Positions 6,717 to 14,188 are shown, counted from the first letter of the stretch. The stretch: 22,951 nucleotides of DNA from UMGS1889 sp964540575 (GCA_964540575.1 CAZINI010000050.1:1-22951); one strand, 5' to 3'. Translations and numbers: made by a program. Notes: generated by a model not told the origin, from the sequence alone.

Positions 6717-7634
6717 TTACATAAAATATTTCTGCTTCTTCGTTAAACTCAGCAGTATTTCCAGCCTTACAATATCTCTGTATTCGGGCTTTGCCATATA
6801 GTAAACGTATGCTTCAAGGACGTTTATGTCGGGCACGGAGCGTCCCTCAATCTTGAAATTCTCAAAGCCCATGGGGACGTATTTTTCGTAAATATCGGAA
6901 GGCGAGATATGCGTGGGATAATCAACCGTGTCATAAAGGTGCTTTAGCTGCTGTTCGCATTTAAATTCGGGACATTTGAACTGACCGTTTGGGAACTTTT
7001 TCTTGAACTCCCAGCATTTTATCTGTGCTTCACCGATAGCTCTGTAATGCTCGCCCCTCCGAGGACAGGCGGCGGTGCAGCAGGCGTTTACGAGAATTTC
7101 TATCTTTTCCTTATGGGGCATTTTTTCCAGCTCGTCAAAGCGGTTGTTCCAATTGTAATCGAGGACAACAAGGTTGTATGCCTTGTCCAATTCCTCGCCA
7201 AGCAGCTGAAAATCCTCAATCTGTTTGCAGGTGGAGCTTGTTATTTTATAGCGGTGATAGGTCTTTCGGATATAATCCTCCAGCAGGGGAGATGCAACGA
7301 TGACTTCGTTCAGACCGTTGTTTGCGGTTTTCATCACATAGTTGCAGAACGGGTCGGAAAGATGCTCCTCGGTCAGCAGCGGATTTGTAAAGGTGAATCG
7401 GCAGGGGATACCTCTGGTGTTAAACTGCTTCAACACTTCGCCTATTACTCGCTTGTCGCAGTTGCCCTCGAAATACCGTCCGCCGTTCCATACGGACGTG
7501 GGAAATGTGCCGTAAACGGAAGCTATTTTCACGCCGTCATAAAAGCGTTCGGGGTGCTTTTTCATATAGTCCGCAAAAAGAATGTTAAGCCCGAAATGTC
7601 TGAGAAAATCGGGGAGATGGTAATTTATGCTCAC
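6717..7634 (-). CDS. Peptidase U32-like protein with clustered cysteines
   Basis: The protein is 305 residues and appears soluble. Residues 261-265 (FKIEGR region) match the signature segment of U32 family proteins. A Cys cluster precedes it: Cys185, Cys186, Cys190 (NACCTAACPRRGEHY), Cys207, Cys221 and Cys226. In the U32 relatives UbiU and UbiV, four Cys hold a 4Fe-4S cluster, so a metal cluster is plausible here. The start codon is GTG, with AAAGGA about 10 nt upstream. The gene stands alone, divergent from ppk1. The substrate is unknown. The U32 assignment rests on the KIEGR motif and general layout. Confidence 0.7.
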   Translation of the reverse strand: MSINYHLPDFLRHFGLNILFADYMKKHPERFYDGVKIASVYGTFPTSVWNGGRYFEGNCDKRVIGEVLKQFNTRGIPCRFTFTNPLLTEEHLSDPFCNYVMKTANNGLNEVIVASPLLEDYIRKTYHRYKITSSTCKQIEDFQLLGEELDKAYNLVVLDYNWNNRFDELEKMPHKEKIEILVNACCTAACPRRGEHYRAIGEAQIKCWEFKKKFPNGQFKCPEFKCEQQLKHLYDTVDYPTHISPSDIYEKYVPMGFENFKIEGRSVPDINVLEAYVYYMAKPEYRDIVRLEILLSLTKKQKYFM

Positions 7635-7676
7635 TTAAAACAGTCCTTTCGTTTTGGTAAACAAGTCATTGTCTAC

Positions 7677-7708
7677 ATTATATACCATTTGACGATGATA
7701 TGTGTTAA
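7677..7708 (-). promoter_or_regulatory. Possible promoter of the U32-like gene
   Basis: On the minus strand a TATAAT lies at 7677-7682, preceded by TGGTA. The best -35 is TTAACA (7703-7708), but its spacing is 20 nt, so an extended -10 using TATATA (7679-7684) is an alternative. Confidence 0.4.
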
Positions 7709-7800
7709 GTTTCTGTTTCATTATAAAAATAGTTCAAAAGCGAGAACGGCAAATTTCACGGGGAGTTTTTGTAGAAATCGGATAAAATTTTCTATTTTGG

Positions 7801-7829
7801 GTGACAAAACGAATATAATATGTTATACT
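7801..7829 (+). promoter_or_regulatory. Promoter of ppk1
   Basis: -35 GTGACA (7801-7806), a 17-nt spacer and -10 TATACT (7824-7829), 40 nt before the chosen start. Confidence 0.65.
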
Positions 7830-7869
7830 ATAAAAAAGGCATAACCATACTCAAAGGAGTTTGCGATAT

Positions 7870-9981
7870 ATGATTGAATGCTATGATAACCGTGAGCTTT
7901 CTTGGCTCAAATTTAACGAAAGAGTGCTTGAAGAAGCGGAAAACACTTCCGTGCCGCTGGCGGAAAGACTGGCATTTGCCGCTATCTATCAGAGCAATCT
8001 GGACGAATTTTTTATGGTGCGTGTGGGTTCGCTCCACGACCAGTTTATGGTAGACCCCGAGTTTCGGGAGAATAAAACGGGTATGCTTGTGGGCGAGCAG
8101 ATAAAGGCGATTTTTGAACGCACAAGAGAGCTTACCCCCCGCAAGGACAAGGCATATGCGGACATTATGAAAAGCCTGTCGGAATACGGCTTTATCCAGG
8201 TGGATTTCCGTTCGCTGAGTGCCGAGGAGGAGCAGTATTTACAGGCATATTTCAATTCGGAGATACTGCCGCTCATCTCCCCGCAGGTCATTGACAAGCG
8301 TCACCCGTTCCCGTTTCTGAAAAATAAAGAGATATATGCAGCGGTAAGCATCGAAGCGAAAAACAGTACCGCAAAGGTGGGTATTATCCCCGCCAGCGGA
8401 AATTTCAGCCGACTTATTTTCCTGCCCGACAACAAGCGGTTTATGCTTGTTGAAGAGCTTATTCTCCATTATGTGGGTCAGGTTTTCTGCAATTACAAAA
8501 TTATTGACAAGACACTTTTCCGAGTTACAAGAAATGCCGATATAAACGTTGAGGAAGCACTTGACCACGACCTTGATTTCCGTCAGGTGATGGAGGAGCT
8601 GCTGAAAAAGCGGAAAAAGCTGTCCCCCGTAAGGCTGGAGCTTTCGAGGAACATTTCCCAGTCAACGCTGGACTATCTCTGTGAAAATCTGGAGCTGTCC
8701 TCGGAGCAGGTCTTTCGGATAAAATCGCCCCTTGACCTGTCCTTTGCGTTCACGCTTCGGGATAAGATAGCGGCGGCGGGCTGTCCTATTTTTTACAGCA
8801 AGGCAGAGCCGCAGAAGTCACTCTATGTAAATCATCACGAGCCGATGATAAAGCAGATACTCAAAAAGGATATGCTGCTTTTTTACCCATATGAAAGCAT
8901 CCGTTCGTTCATCAGGCTGTTAAACGAAGCCGCCGAGGACGAAAATGTGGTTTCCGTGAAGATAACTCTTTACCGTGTGGCGAAAAATTCCAAGATAGTC
9001 GAAGCCCTTGTAAATATGGCGGAAAACGGCAAGGACGTTATGGTTCTCGTCGAACTCCGTGCAAGGTTTGACGAGGAAAACAATATCGGCTGGTCAAAGC
9101 GGCTGGAGGAAGCAGGCTGCCGTGTTATTTACGGTCCCGAGGATTTGAAGGTGCATTCAAAGCTGCTGCTTATCACCCGCAAAAACGGCTCAAAGGTTGA
9201 GCATATCACCCAGATAGGCACGGGAAATTACAACGAAAAAACCTCAAATCTGTACACCGACCTGTCCCTGATGACGGCGGACGAAACCATTGCCGCCGAA
9301 GCTTCACAGGTGTTCAACGCCCTTGCTCTCGGTGATCTTGCGGAGGATATGAAGCATCTGCTGGTTGCTCCGAAATGTCTGCAAAACAGAATTCTTGAGA
9401 TGATAGATGACGAAATTTCCATTGCAAAAAGCGGTCAGCCCGCATATCTCGGCTTCAAGCTCAATTCGCTGACCGATAAGATAATTATGGATAAGCTGGT
9501 GGAAGCATCTCAGGCGGGAGTCCGCATTGACCTTATCGTCAGGGGAATATGCTGCCTTGTGGCGGGCGTCCCCGGATATACGGAAAATATCAGCATTATC
9601 AGCGTTGTGGGACGGTATCTTGAGCATTCGAGAATTTACATTTTCGGCACAACGGACAGATGCAGGCTCTACATATCCTCGGCAGACTTTATGACGAGAA
9701 ACACTCTCAGACGTGTGGAGGTCGCCGCACCTGTTTACGACAAGGACATTAAAGCCCGAATTTTGGATATGTTCAGCATTATCCTTTCGGACAATATGAA
9801 GGCAAGGCGTATGAACTCAAACGGCGAATATATCCGCCGTGAGGTGGTCGGAATGCCTATTGACAGTCAGGAATATTTCATCAAACAGGCTTATGACAAC
9901 GCCGCAAAAATACCCCAGACTGTTCAGAAGAAAAAAGGAATTCTTATCAGTCTGAAAAAGCTATTTAGCAGCGATAAATAA
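7870..9981 (+). CDS. ppk1: Polyphosphate kinase 1
   Basis: This 703-residue enzyme reversibly transfers the gamma-phosphate of ATP to polyphosphate, building a phosphate and energy store. The N-terminal domain opens with YDNRELSWLKFNERVLEEA. The catalytic core has the phosphorylated histidine His429 (DLKVHSKLLLITR) and the second active-site histidine His586 (YLEHSRIYIFG). The conserved TGNYNEKTSNLYTDLSL lies between them. The length is normal. The ATG at 7870 is preferred because AAAGGAG lies 10 nt upstream, whereas an in-frame TTG at 7861 is only 1 nt from that site. The gene has its own promoter and a terminator. No exopolyphosphatase is in the window. Confidence 0.97.
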   Translation: MIECYDNRELSWLKFNERVLEEAENTSVPLAERLAFAAIYQSNLDEFFMVRVGSLHDQFMVDPEFRENKTGMLVGEQIKAIFERTRELTPRKDKAYADIMKSLSEYGFIQVDFRSLSAEEEQYLQAYFNSEILPLISPQVIDKRHPFPFLKNKEIYAAVSIEAKNSTAKVGIIPASGNFSRLIFLPDNKRFMLVEELILHYVGQVFCNYKIIDKTLFRVTRNADINVEEALDHDLDFRQVMEELLKKRKKLSPVRLELSRNISQSTLDYLCENLELSSEQVFRIKSPLDLSFAFTLRDKIAAAGCPIFYSKAEPQKSLYVNHHEPMIKQILKKDMLLFYPYESIRSFIRLLNEAAEDENVVSVKITLYRVAKNSKIVEALVNMAENGKDVMVLVELRARFDEENNIGWSKRLEEAGCRVIYGPEDLKVHSKLLLITRKNGSKVEHITQIGTGNYNEKTSNLYTDLSLMTADETIAAEASQVFNALALGDLAEDMKHLLVAPKCLQNRILEMIDDEISIAKSGQPAYLGFKLNSLTDKIIMDKLVEASQAGVRIDLIVRGICCLVAGVPGYTENISIISVVGRYLEHSRIYIFGTTDRCRLYISSADFMTRNTLRRVEVAAPVYDKDIKARILDMFSIILSDNMKARRMNSNGEYIRREVVGMPIDSQEYFIKQAYDNAAKIPQTVQKKKGILISLKKLFSSDK

Positions 9982-9985
9982 AAAT

Positions 9986-10022
9986 CGGCAGTCGGCATAT
10001 TTCAGCCGGCTGCCGTTTTGTT
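9986..10022. terminator. Bidirectional terminator between ppk1 and the peptidoglycan-binding operon
   Basis: The stem CGGCAG-T-CGGC (9986-9996) pairs with GCCG-G-CTGCCG (10005-10015). TTTTGTTT follows on the plus strand and ATTTTTATTT on the minus strand. It separates two convergent units. Confidence 0.85.
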
Positions 10023-10540
10023 TAGTGTTCATTCAGCGAATTGAAAAATCTCGCAAGACAATTCCAAGTAAAAATGTCCGCTTCGCCCGTGGGGGGAAGT
10101 CCGCAAAGCTTTTGAAATCTTCGGAGGGCTATCTCCGAGGGGCTGTCAAAGCTGCCGTTTACGGTTATTTTCCCGATATTCGGGTATTTTTCGGAAACAG
10201 CACAGAGCATTGCCTGAATAATTGCGGCAGCGGGGGACTTGTCGCCCTTGCGGATAACATTCACCGCCGAACCGAACGGATTTATCTTTGTCGGACGTTT
10301 GTGGTAAACAGCGGCGGTTTGGCTGCGTCTGCGAAGCTCCTGCCAGGTGGCAAAATCGGTTTCGCCTGTGACGGGCAGACCGTAAGCCTGCTGAAATGCC
10401 TTTACCGCTTCCGCCGTAGCCGAGCCGTAAAAGCCGTCGGGGACTATCCTCGGCACATTTTCGTCCGCAAAGGAAATGGTTCGGAGCATTAACTGAAGCT
10501 GCCTGATATGCTCTGCTTTTTCTGTCGGTGTATAGGACAA
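10022..10540 (-). CDS. Protein of two peptidoglycan-binding (PG_binding_1) domains
   Basis: This 172-residue protein is made almost entirely of two PG_binding_1 modules. The first (about 8-68) has DGFYGSATAEAVKAFQQAYGLPVTG. The second (about 100-165) has NGSFDSPSEIALRRFQKLCGLPPTG and FTWNCLARFF. No catalytic domain or signal peptide is visible. The TTG at 10540 is proposed as start because AAAGGCGG lies about 7 nt upstream. A GTG at 10558 overlaps the previous stop (GTGA) but has no ribosome binding site. It is the last gene of a three-gene operon whose products resemble parts of the clostridial cortex-lytic enzyme SleC. A spore or wall-binding role is inferred. Confidence 0.82.
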   Translation of the reverse strand: MSYTPTEKAEHIRQLQLMLRTISFADENVPRIVPDGFYGSATAEAVKAFQQAYGLPVTGETDFATWQELRRRSQTAAVYHKRPTKINPFGSAVNVIRKGDKSPAAAIIQAMLCAVSEKYPNIGKITVNGSFDSPSEIALRRFQKLCGLPPTGEADIFTWNCLARFFNSLNEH

Positions 10541-10554
10541 AATATCGCCGCCTT

Positions 10555-11391
10555 TCACTGTTTTAAAATATATCCGGGGAACTGTCCCTCTGCGGTATGG
10601 GAGCCTGCGTACAGGTCGGAGCAGATGTCGGCAATACCGTTCCAGGTGTTGCTGCCTGCCGCACCGGTGGCGGGTATTCCCAGAAGCCGCTGTGCCTCCT
10701 TGACCGCCTTTGCCGTCAGGCTGCCGAAGCGTCCCGTGACGGTGAGCTTTGGTATTTCGGGAAATTCCTCATGCAGACGGTTCAAAAGCTCCTGCAGCTT
10801 TTCCACCTCCCGACCCGACATTCCCTCTCTGATGATCTGTCCCGAAAATGGGACAGGTACGATTTCCCGACAAAAAGGCGGAATGACCGAAGCTATCCCC
10901 AGATAGCATCTCACAAGGTAATCTGTCAGCTTTTTGTCGGCAATTCCCGTTCGGGGGAGGTCGTATAGCTTGGCAAAGGCATTGACCGCCGCTTCGGTGT
11001 CCGAGTCGAAATCTCCCGTTATTTCCGTGAAAATATCGGTCCCGTGAAACAGCAGCACGGCGGAAAGCATACGCTGCAGTGCGGTCACACGTTCGCCGCT
11101 GTCGCCGAATTTCAGGTCGCTGTCGTGCTGAATGGATATTGCCCGTGAAACATCGGGGCGAAGCTCAGTGCTGCAAAGCTTTTTCAGTGCGGTGTAGACG
11201 GACATTATCTTATCATAAAATCTGTCGTCAATTTCGGCAACGGAGAATATCTCCCCGAACTTTTTCAAAGCGTCCCTTTCGGAAATGCCGCCGTCCGATT
11301 CGGCGGGGATAATTTTCGGAATGTCCGTGTAGACCGCCGATATTCTGTTCATAACAATGCGAAGTGCGGCATGGTTGGTTTTTATGTCCAT
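10555..11391 (-). CDS. Protein with tandem peptidoglycan-binding domains, SleC-like
   Basis: The protein is 278 residues. After an N-terminal helical region (about 1-90) come two PG_binding_1 modules. One at about 95-170 has LQRMLSAVLL, GDFDSDTEAAVNAFAKLYDL and PRTG. The other, at about 200-265, has LQELLNRLHEEFPEIPKLTV, GRFGSLTAKAVKEAQRLLG and SNTWNGIADI. The second closely follows the pattern of the SleC PG-binding region. The ATG at 11391 has AAAGGAG 7 nt upstream, overlapping the preceding stop. No catalytic domain, signal peptide or membrane segment is seen. The preceding gene ends 13 nt upstream, so all three are probably co-transcribed. Confidence 0.82.
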   Translation of the reverse strand: MDIKTNHAALRIVMNRISAVYTDIPKIIPAESDGGISERDALKKFGEIFSVAEIDDRFYDKIMSVYTALKKLCSTELRPDVSRAISIQHDSDLKFGDSGERVTALQRMLSAVLLFHGTDIFTEITGDFDSDTEAAVNAFAKLYDLPRTGIADKKLTDYLVRCYLGIASVIPPFCREIVPVPFSGQIIREGMSGREVEKLQELLNRLHEEFPEIPKLTVTGRFGSLTAKAVKEAQRLLGIPATGAAGSNTWNGIADICSDLYAGSHTAEGQFPGYILKQ

Positions 11392-11404
11392 GGGCTTGCT
11401 CCTT

Positions 11405-11977
11405 TCACTGCGTTCCCTCGGGCAGCGGGATAAGGTCAACGGGCTGGACGGATTTTATATCGGGGAAAATGGGCACGGTAATGTCATCGGAGGCGTAATA
11501 GCCCTCAGCACTGACCTTAATGTTATACGGCTTGTAGGGCGAACCCTCGGGGGCTTCGGCGGACAGAACGGCGGTTTCCGTCCTGCCGTTCTGGTCGGAG
11601 AAAAGTATCTTTCGGATAACGTATTTTCCGTCAATTATCTCCGTGACCGTAACGACCGCCGATTTAACGGGAAAGCTGCCGCCTGTGGTTATCTCAGCCT
11701 GCAAATATCCCTCTGTGCCGCCTGTGTCGGGGACTGTTTCGGGCAGGGGAGCTTCTTTTTTCGGCTGGGGACTTGCTGTCACATTAAATGCAGATTCATC
11801 GGGCGGGGGAAATTTTGGAGATACTCCCGCCGCTGCAAAGGGGTCGGGGGGCTTTAGCTTATCGGCGGCAAAAACGTCGGCAGCTGGATTGTACCGTTCA
11901 TTTTTCGTGCTGTTATATAGCCGCATAAGCTCTTCCTTGTATTTATCGCTGACCTTATCGGTATATTTTTCGGGCAT
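11405..11977 (-). CDS. SleC N-terminal-like protein with carboxypeptidase-regulatory-type beta domain
   Basis: The protein is 190 residues. A charged N-terminal segment (MPEKYTDKVSDKYKEELMRL) is followed by a Pro-rich linker (about 40-88). A beta-sandwich domain then spans about 89-187, starting GYLQAEITTGGSFPVKSAVV and ending PVDLIPLPEG. From memory this domain, with its YxxYNxxVSAxGY-like segment (PYKPYNIKVSAEGY) and the QPVDLIPLPE ending, resembles the N-terminal part of the cortex-lytic enzyme SleC. The ATG at 11977 has AAAGGAG 8 nt upstream; an in-frame GTG at 11986 overlaps that site. It is the first gene of the operon with the two PG-binding proteins. Confidence 0.75.
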   Translation of the reverse strand: MPEKYTDKVSDKYKEELMRLYNSTKNERYNPAADVFAADKLKPPDPFAAAGVSPKFPPPDESAFNVTASPQPKKEAPLPETVPDTGGTEGYLQAEITTGGSFPVKSAVVTVTEIIDGKYVIRKILFSDQNGRTETAVLSAEAPEGSPYKPYNIKVSAEGYYASDDITVPIFPDIKSVQPVDLIPLPEGTQ

Positions 11978-12059
11978 AGGCTGCACTCCTTTTTATGGTT
12001 ATGTAATATAGGTATTGTCCGATACCAAAAAATATTCCGAAAATTTCCTTGCAAAGGTA

Positions 12060-12088
12060 TTTACAATATTAATAAAGTGTGATAAAAT
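12060..12088 (+). promoter_or_regulatory. Promoter of the HPr-like gene
   Basis: -35 TTTACA (12060-12065), a 17-nt spacer and -10 TAAAAT (12083-12088), 46 nt upstream of the start codon. Confidence 0.75.
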
Positions 12089-12134
12089 GAGAATAATAAA
12101 AGCCGTGTCCACGGTGAACAAGGAGGCGAAGCAA

Positions 12135-12392
12135 ATGAAAAGCTTCGATTATCAGGTAACGGATCAAATGGGACTGCACGCACGGCCTGCGGGAATGCTC
12201 GTAAAGGAAGCAGGTAAATTTTCATCGGTCATTAAGCTGACCAGCGGGGGACGGTCTGCGGAAGCCACAAGACTTTTCGGAATTATGGGTCTTGCGGTGA
12301 AATGCGGAGCAACGGTAACAGTCACCGCCGAGGGCGATGATGAGGAAACAGCCATCGCCGCTATGGAAGCGTTTTTCAAGGAAAACGTATAA
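12135..12392 (+). CDS. HPr-family phosphocarrier protein with Arg in place of Ser46
   Basis: This 85-residue protein has the size and fold signature of HPr, which passes phosphate from enzyme I to sugar-specific PTS EIIA domains. The active His15 lies in MGLHARPAGMLVKEA. Ungapped alignment with Bacillus HPr puts Thr45-Arg46 (EATRLFGIMGL) where the regulatory Lys45-Ser46 normally sits, so the HPr kinase site used in carbon catabolite control appears to be lost. The ATG at 12135 has AAGGAGG 8 nt upstream, and a longer in-frame extension runs through the promoter. The gene is monocistronic, with its own promoter and terminator, and no enzyme I gene is beside it. Confidence 0.92.
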   Translation: MKSFDYQVTDQMGLHARPAGMLVKEAGKFSSVIKLTSGGRSAEATRLFGIMGLAVKCGATVTVTAEGDDEETAIAAMEAFFKENV

Positions 12393-12400
12393 AACAAATA

Positions 12401-12444
12401 AGCCGCCCGAAGCATTTCAGCTGTGCTTCGGGCGGCTGTATTTT
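12401..12444. terminator. Bidirectional terminator between the HPr-like and wall-binding genes
   Basis: A perfect 14-bp stem (AGCCGCCCGAAGCA at 12401-12414 with TGCTTCGGGCGGCT at 12424-12437). GTATTTTT follows on the plus strand and TATTTGTTTT on the minus strand. Confidence 0.92.
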
Positions 12445-12467
12445 TGCCGTTTACGATATTTGATTTT

Positions 12468-13379
12468 TTAAAGATCGCTGAAATCGGGCATTGAAGCCTT
12501 GCCGCTGCTGAGAGCCTCCATATAGCTTTCGCTGAGATTCATTGACATAACAACGCCGTTAGTGTAAGCAGCGATAACGTAATTTTTGCCCGACTGCCAT
12601 ACTTCACCCTGAATGTCCGTATAGCTTAATACCGACTTGCCGAATGACTTGTTGAATGTGTCCACAAGAGTGTTGTAAGCCGACTGCATATCGCTTTCGG
12701 AAAGGTTGAAATTGAGAATTCCGGTAGCATAGAAGGCAAGCTTGCCGTTCTCGAAATAGTAGTAGGTGACAGCGTCCTTACCTAAGAATTTGCTTCGGTA
12801 GTAAAGGATATTTTTGCTGCTGTTGTAGGTGTACTGACCGTCTTTCAGCCCTTTAATTGCAATAATGTCGTCCTTGGTGCAGGTGTAGTCGACCGATTTT
12901 TTGGCTGTTGAAGATGCGGCGGAAGCGGTTGTTCCCGCCTTGCCGTCCCAAACGCCTGCGGAGCTGAAAGTGTAGTTCTTTTCGCCGATAGTGACAGTTC
13001 CTGTACGCATCTTTCCGTCCGTGCCGAAATAGTACCACTTTTCATCGATCTTTTTCCAGCCCGTGTACATAATGCCGTCGGTGCCGAAACGATAGTATGT
13101 GCCGTTTATCTTGACCCAAGAGGTCGCCATCTGACCGTCGGACAGGAAATAGTAGTATTTTTCGTTATACTTGATAAAGCTGTTTTTAACGAGCTTGCCG
13201 TCCTTGTAATAGTAGTATTTCCCGTCGGACTTTGAGAAGCCTGTTTTGCCTGTGCTGTCGGAAGCGGTTGTTCTTCTTGATGGCTTTTCCTTTGCCGCCG
13301 AAACGGAAAGGGGAGCGACAGCGGTGCAGCTCATAACGGCAGCTGCCAGAACAGCCGCAATTCTTTTAGTGATTTTCAT
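12468..13379 (-). CDS. Secreted protein with cell-wall-binding repeats
   Basis: The protein is 303 residues. A signal peptide (about 1-28, cleavage after VSA) is followed by a Lys/Ser/Thr linker. Four to five choline/glucan-binding-type repeats cover about 46-146, seen as DGKYYYYKDGKLV, EKYYYFLSDGQM, GTYYRFGTDGIMYTGWKKI and EKWYYFGTDGKMRTG. An Ala/Ser/Thr linker leads to a C-terminal domain (about 165-303) that I do not recognise; it is rich in Tyr and Asn. VMSC at 15-18 is a weak lipobox alternative. AAGGAGG precedes the ATG, and a promoter lies at 13421-13449. The repeats suggest anchoring to wall or surface polysaccharide. Confidence 0.88.
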   Translation of the reverse strand: MKITKRIAAVLAAAVMSCTAVAPLSVSAAKEKPSRRTTASDSTGKTGFSKSDGKYYYYKDGKLVKNSFIKYNEKYYYFLSDGQMATSWVKINGTYYRFGTDGIMYTGWKKIDEKWYYFGTDGKMRTGTVTIGEKNYTFSSAGVWDGKAGTTASAASSTAKKSVDYTCTKDDIIAIKGLKDGQYTYNSSKNILYYRSKFLGKDAVTYYYFENGKLAFYATGILNFNLSESDMQSAYNTLVDTFNKSFGKSVLSYTDIQGEVWQSGKNYVIAAYTNGVVMSMNLSESYMEALSSGKASMPDFSDL

Positions 13380-13420
13380 TGTGTTTCCTCCTTGCGAATA
13401 TTAACAAAATAAGCTATATA

Positions 13421-13449
13421 AATAGTAGCATTTTTTTGCATAAATGTCA
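13421..13449 (-). promoter_or_regulatory. Promoter of the wall-binding repeat gene
   Basis: On the minus strand, -35 TTGACA (13444-13449), a 17-nt spacer and -10 TACTAT (13421-13426). Confidence 0.75.
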
Positions 13450-13539
13450 ATAGTTTGTTGAAAAAGCAGTGGTCAAATCATTTTCACCGCAAACGGCATC
13501 AAAACTGTATACTTGGAAACTCTGCAATAATATCCGCAA

Positions 13540-13582
13540 AAACAGAAAGCCCGCAGAACGCTCAACACGTTACTGCGGACTT
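13540..13582 (-). terminator. Terminator downstream of tRNA-Leu
   Basis: On the minus strand an imperfect stem (AGTCCGCAGTAACG against CGTTCTGCGGGCT) is followed by TTCTGTTTTTG, starting a few bases after the tRNA CCA end. Confidence 0.75.
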
Positions 13583-13586
13583 GATC

Positions 13587-13673
13587 TGGTGCGAGTGACG
13601 GGACTTGAACCCACACGTCGTTTCCAACACTAGCACCTCAAGCTAGCCTGTCTGCCGATTCCAGCACACTCGC
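13587..13673 (-). tRNA. tRNA-Leu, anticodon GAG
   Basis: An 87-nt tRNA with a perfect 7-bp acceptor stem (GCGAGTG/CACTCGC), discriminator A and encoded CCA. The anticodon arm CTAGC-TTGAGGT-GCTAG gives anticodon GAG, which reads CUC and CUU. The long variable arm (TGTTGGAAACGACG region) is typical of leucine tRNA, and the T-loop is GGTTCAAGTCC. It has its own promoter and terminator. Confidence 0.96.
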
Positions 13674-13741
13674 ATCTTATGTTATTACAGTAAGAGGAAA
13701 AATCTTTAAGTGATTTTGTACTCTCTCTCGACTGCTTTATT

Positions 13742-13770
13742 ATTATATCACAACCAAATAGAAATGTCAA
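13742..13770 (-). promoter_or_regulatory. Promoter of tRNA-Leu
   Basis: On the minus strand, perfect TTGACA (13765-13770), a 17-nt spacer and perfect TATAAT (13742-13747), leaving a leader of about 60 nt before the tRNA. A full-consensus promoter is usual for stable RNA genes. Confidence 0.88.
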
Positions 13771-13881
13771 GCATTTTTTTTAATTTTTTGCGAAAAGAAA
13801 AAATGTCGGAAAATCCCGTAAAATAGCGGTTTGTCACCTGTAGAACACGAATAAACGTCCGATTTCATATTTAATTTACAA

Positions 13882-14136
13882 TTAGGCTTGACACGGCGAA
13901 GTGTCATTTGCCATTTCCCGCCGTATATGAATGCAAAGCTCATGCAAACAGTCGGGCAGCAGCTCCAGCCCGCAGGCAGACAGATAGACCAGCTCTGCTT
14001 CATCGGGGTCGGCGAAAACGGCTTCGGTGGTATTTCCGCCGCATTGTATCTCGACTTTTCTCCCCGAACCGCAAACCAGCAGCCGACAAGAGATCCTGTT
14101 TCGATGATATTTCTGCTCCTTTATACATTCTCCCAT
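13882..14136 (-). CDS. Small Cys-containing hypothetical protein
   Basis: This 84-residue protein is of unknown function. It is probably soluble, with six Cys (MGECIKEQKYH, ISCRLLVCGSG, EIQCGG, SACGLELLPDCLHELC) and a middle segment GGNTTEAVFADPDEAEL. The ATG at 14136 has GGAG 9 nt upstream. An ATG at 14151 is only 8 nt past the -10 box and would be almost leaderless. The consensus promoter at 14160-14188 and the inverted repeat over it support a real gene. I recognise no family. The spaced Cys could bind metal, which is inference only. Confidence 0.55.
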   Translation of the reverse strand: MGECIKEQKYHRNRISCRLLVCGSGRKVEIQCGGNTTEAVFADPDEAELVYLSACGLELLPDCLHELCIHIRREMANDTSPCQA

Positions 14137-14147
14137 TTCATCACGCT

Positions 14148-14180
14148 CCATATATTGTTATTATATATTACAATATATGG
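14148..14180. promoter_or_regulatory. Inverted repeat over the promoter of the small Cys-containing gene
   Basis: Perfect 11-bp arms CCATATATTGT (14148-14158) and ACAATATATGG (14170-14180) are separated by 11 nt, so the arm centres are 22 bp apart, about two helical turns. The repeat covers the -10 box and half of the spacer, as an operator would. Confidence 0.55.
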
Positions 14181-14188
14181 AAAGTCAA
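14160..14188 (-). promoter_or_regulatory. Promoter of the small Cys-containing gene
   Basis: On the minus strand, -35 TTGACT (14183-14188), a 17-nt spacer and perfect TATAAT (14160-14165). Confidence 0.7.

Noticed and set aside
7047..7844. A 265-codon plus-strand frame opposite the U32-like gene and across the ppk1 promoter region.
   Set aside because: It overlaps the U32-like gene and runs through the intergenic promoters. The encoded sequence looks like reverse-strand noise.
12011..12026. Palindrome GGTAT-N6-ATACC upstream of the SleC-like operon.
   Set aside because: The arms are only 5 bp and no good promoter could be aligned with it, so it is too weak to call an operator.
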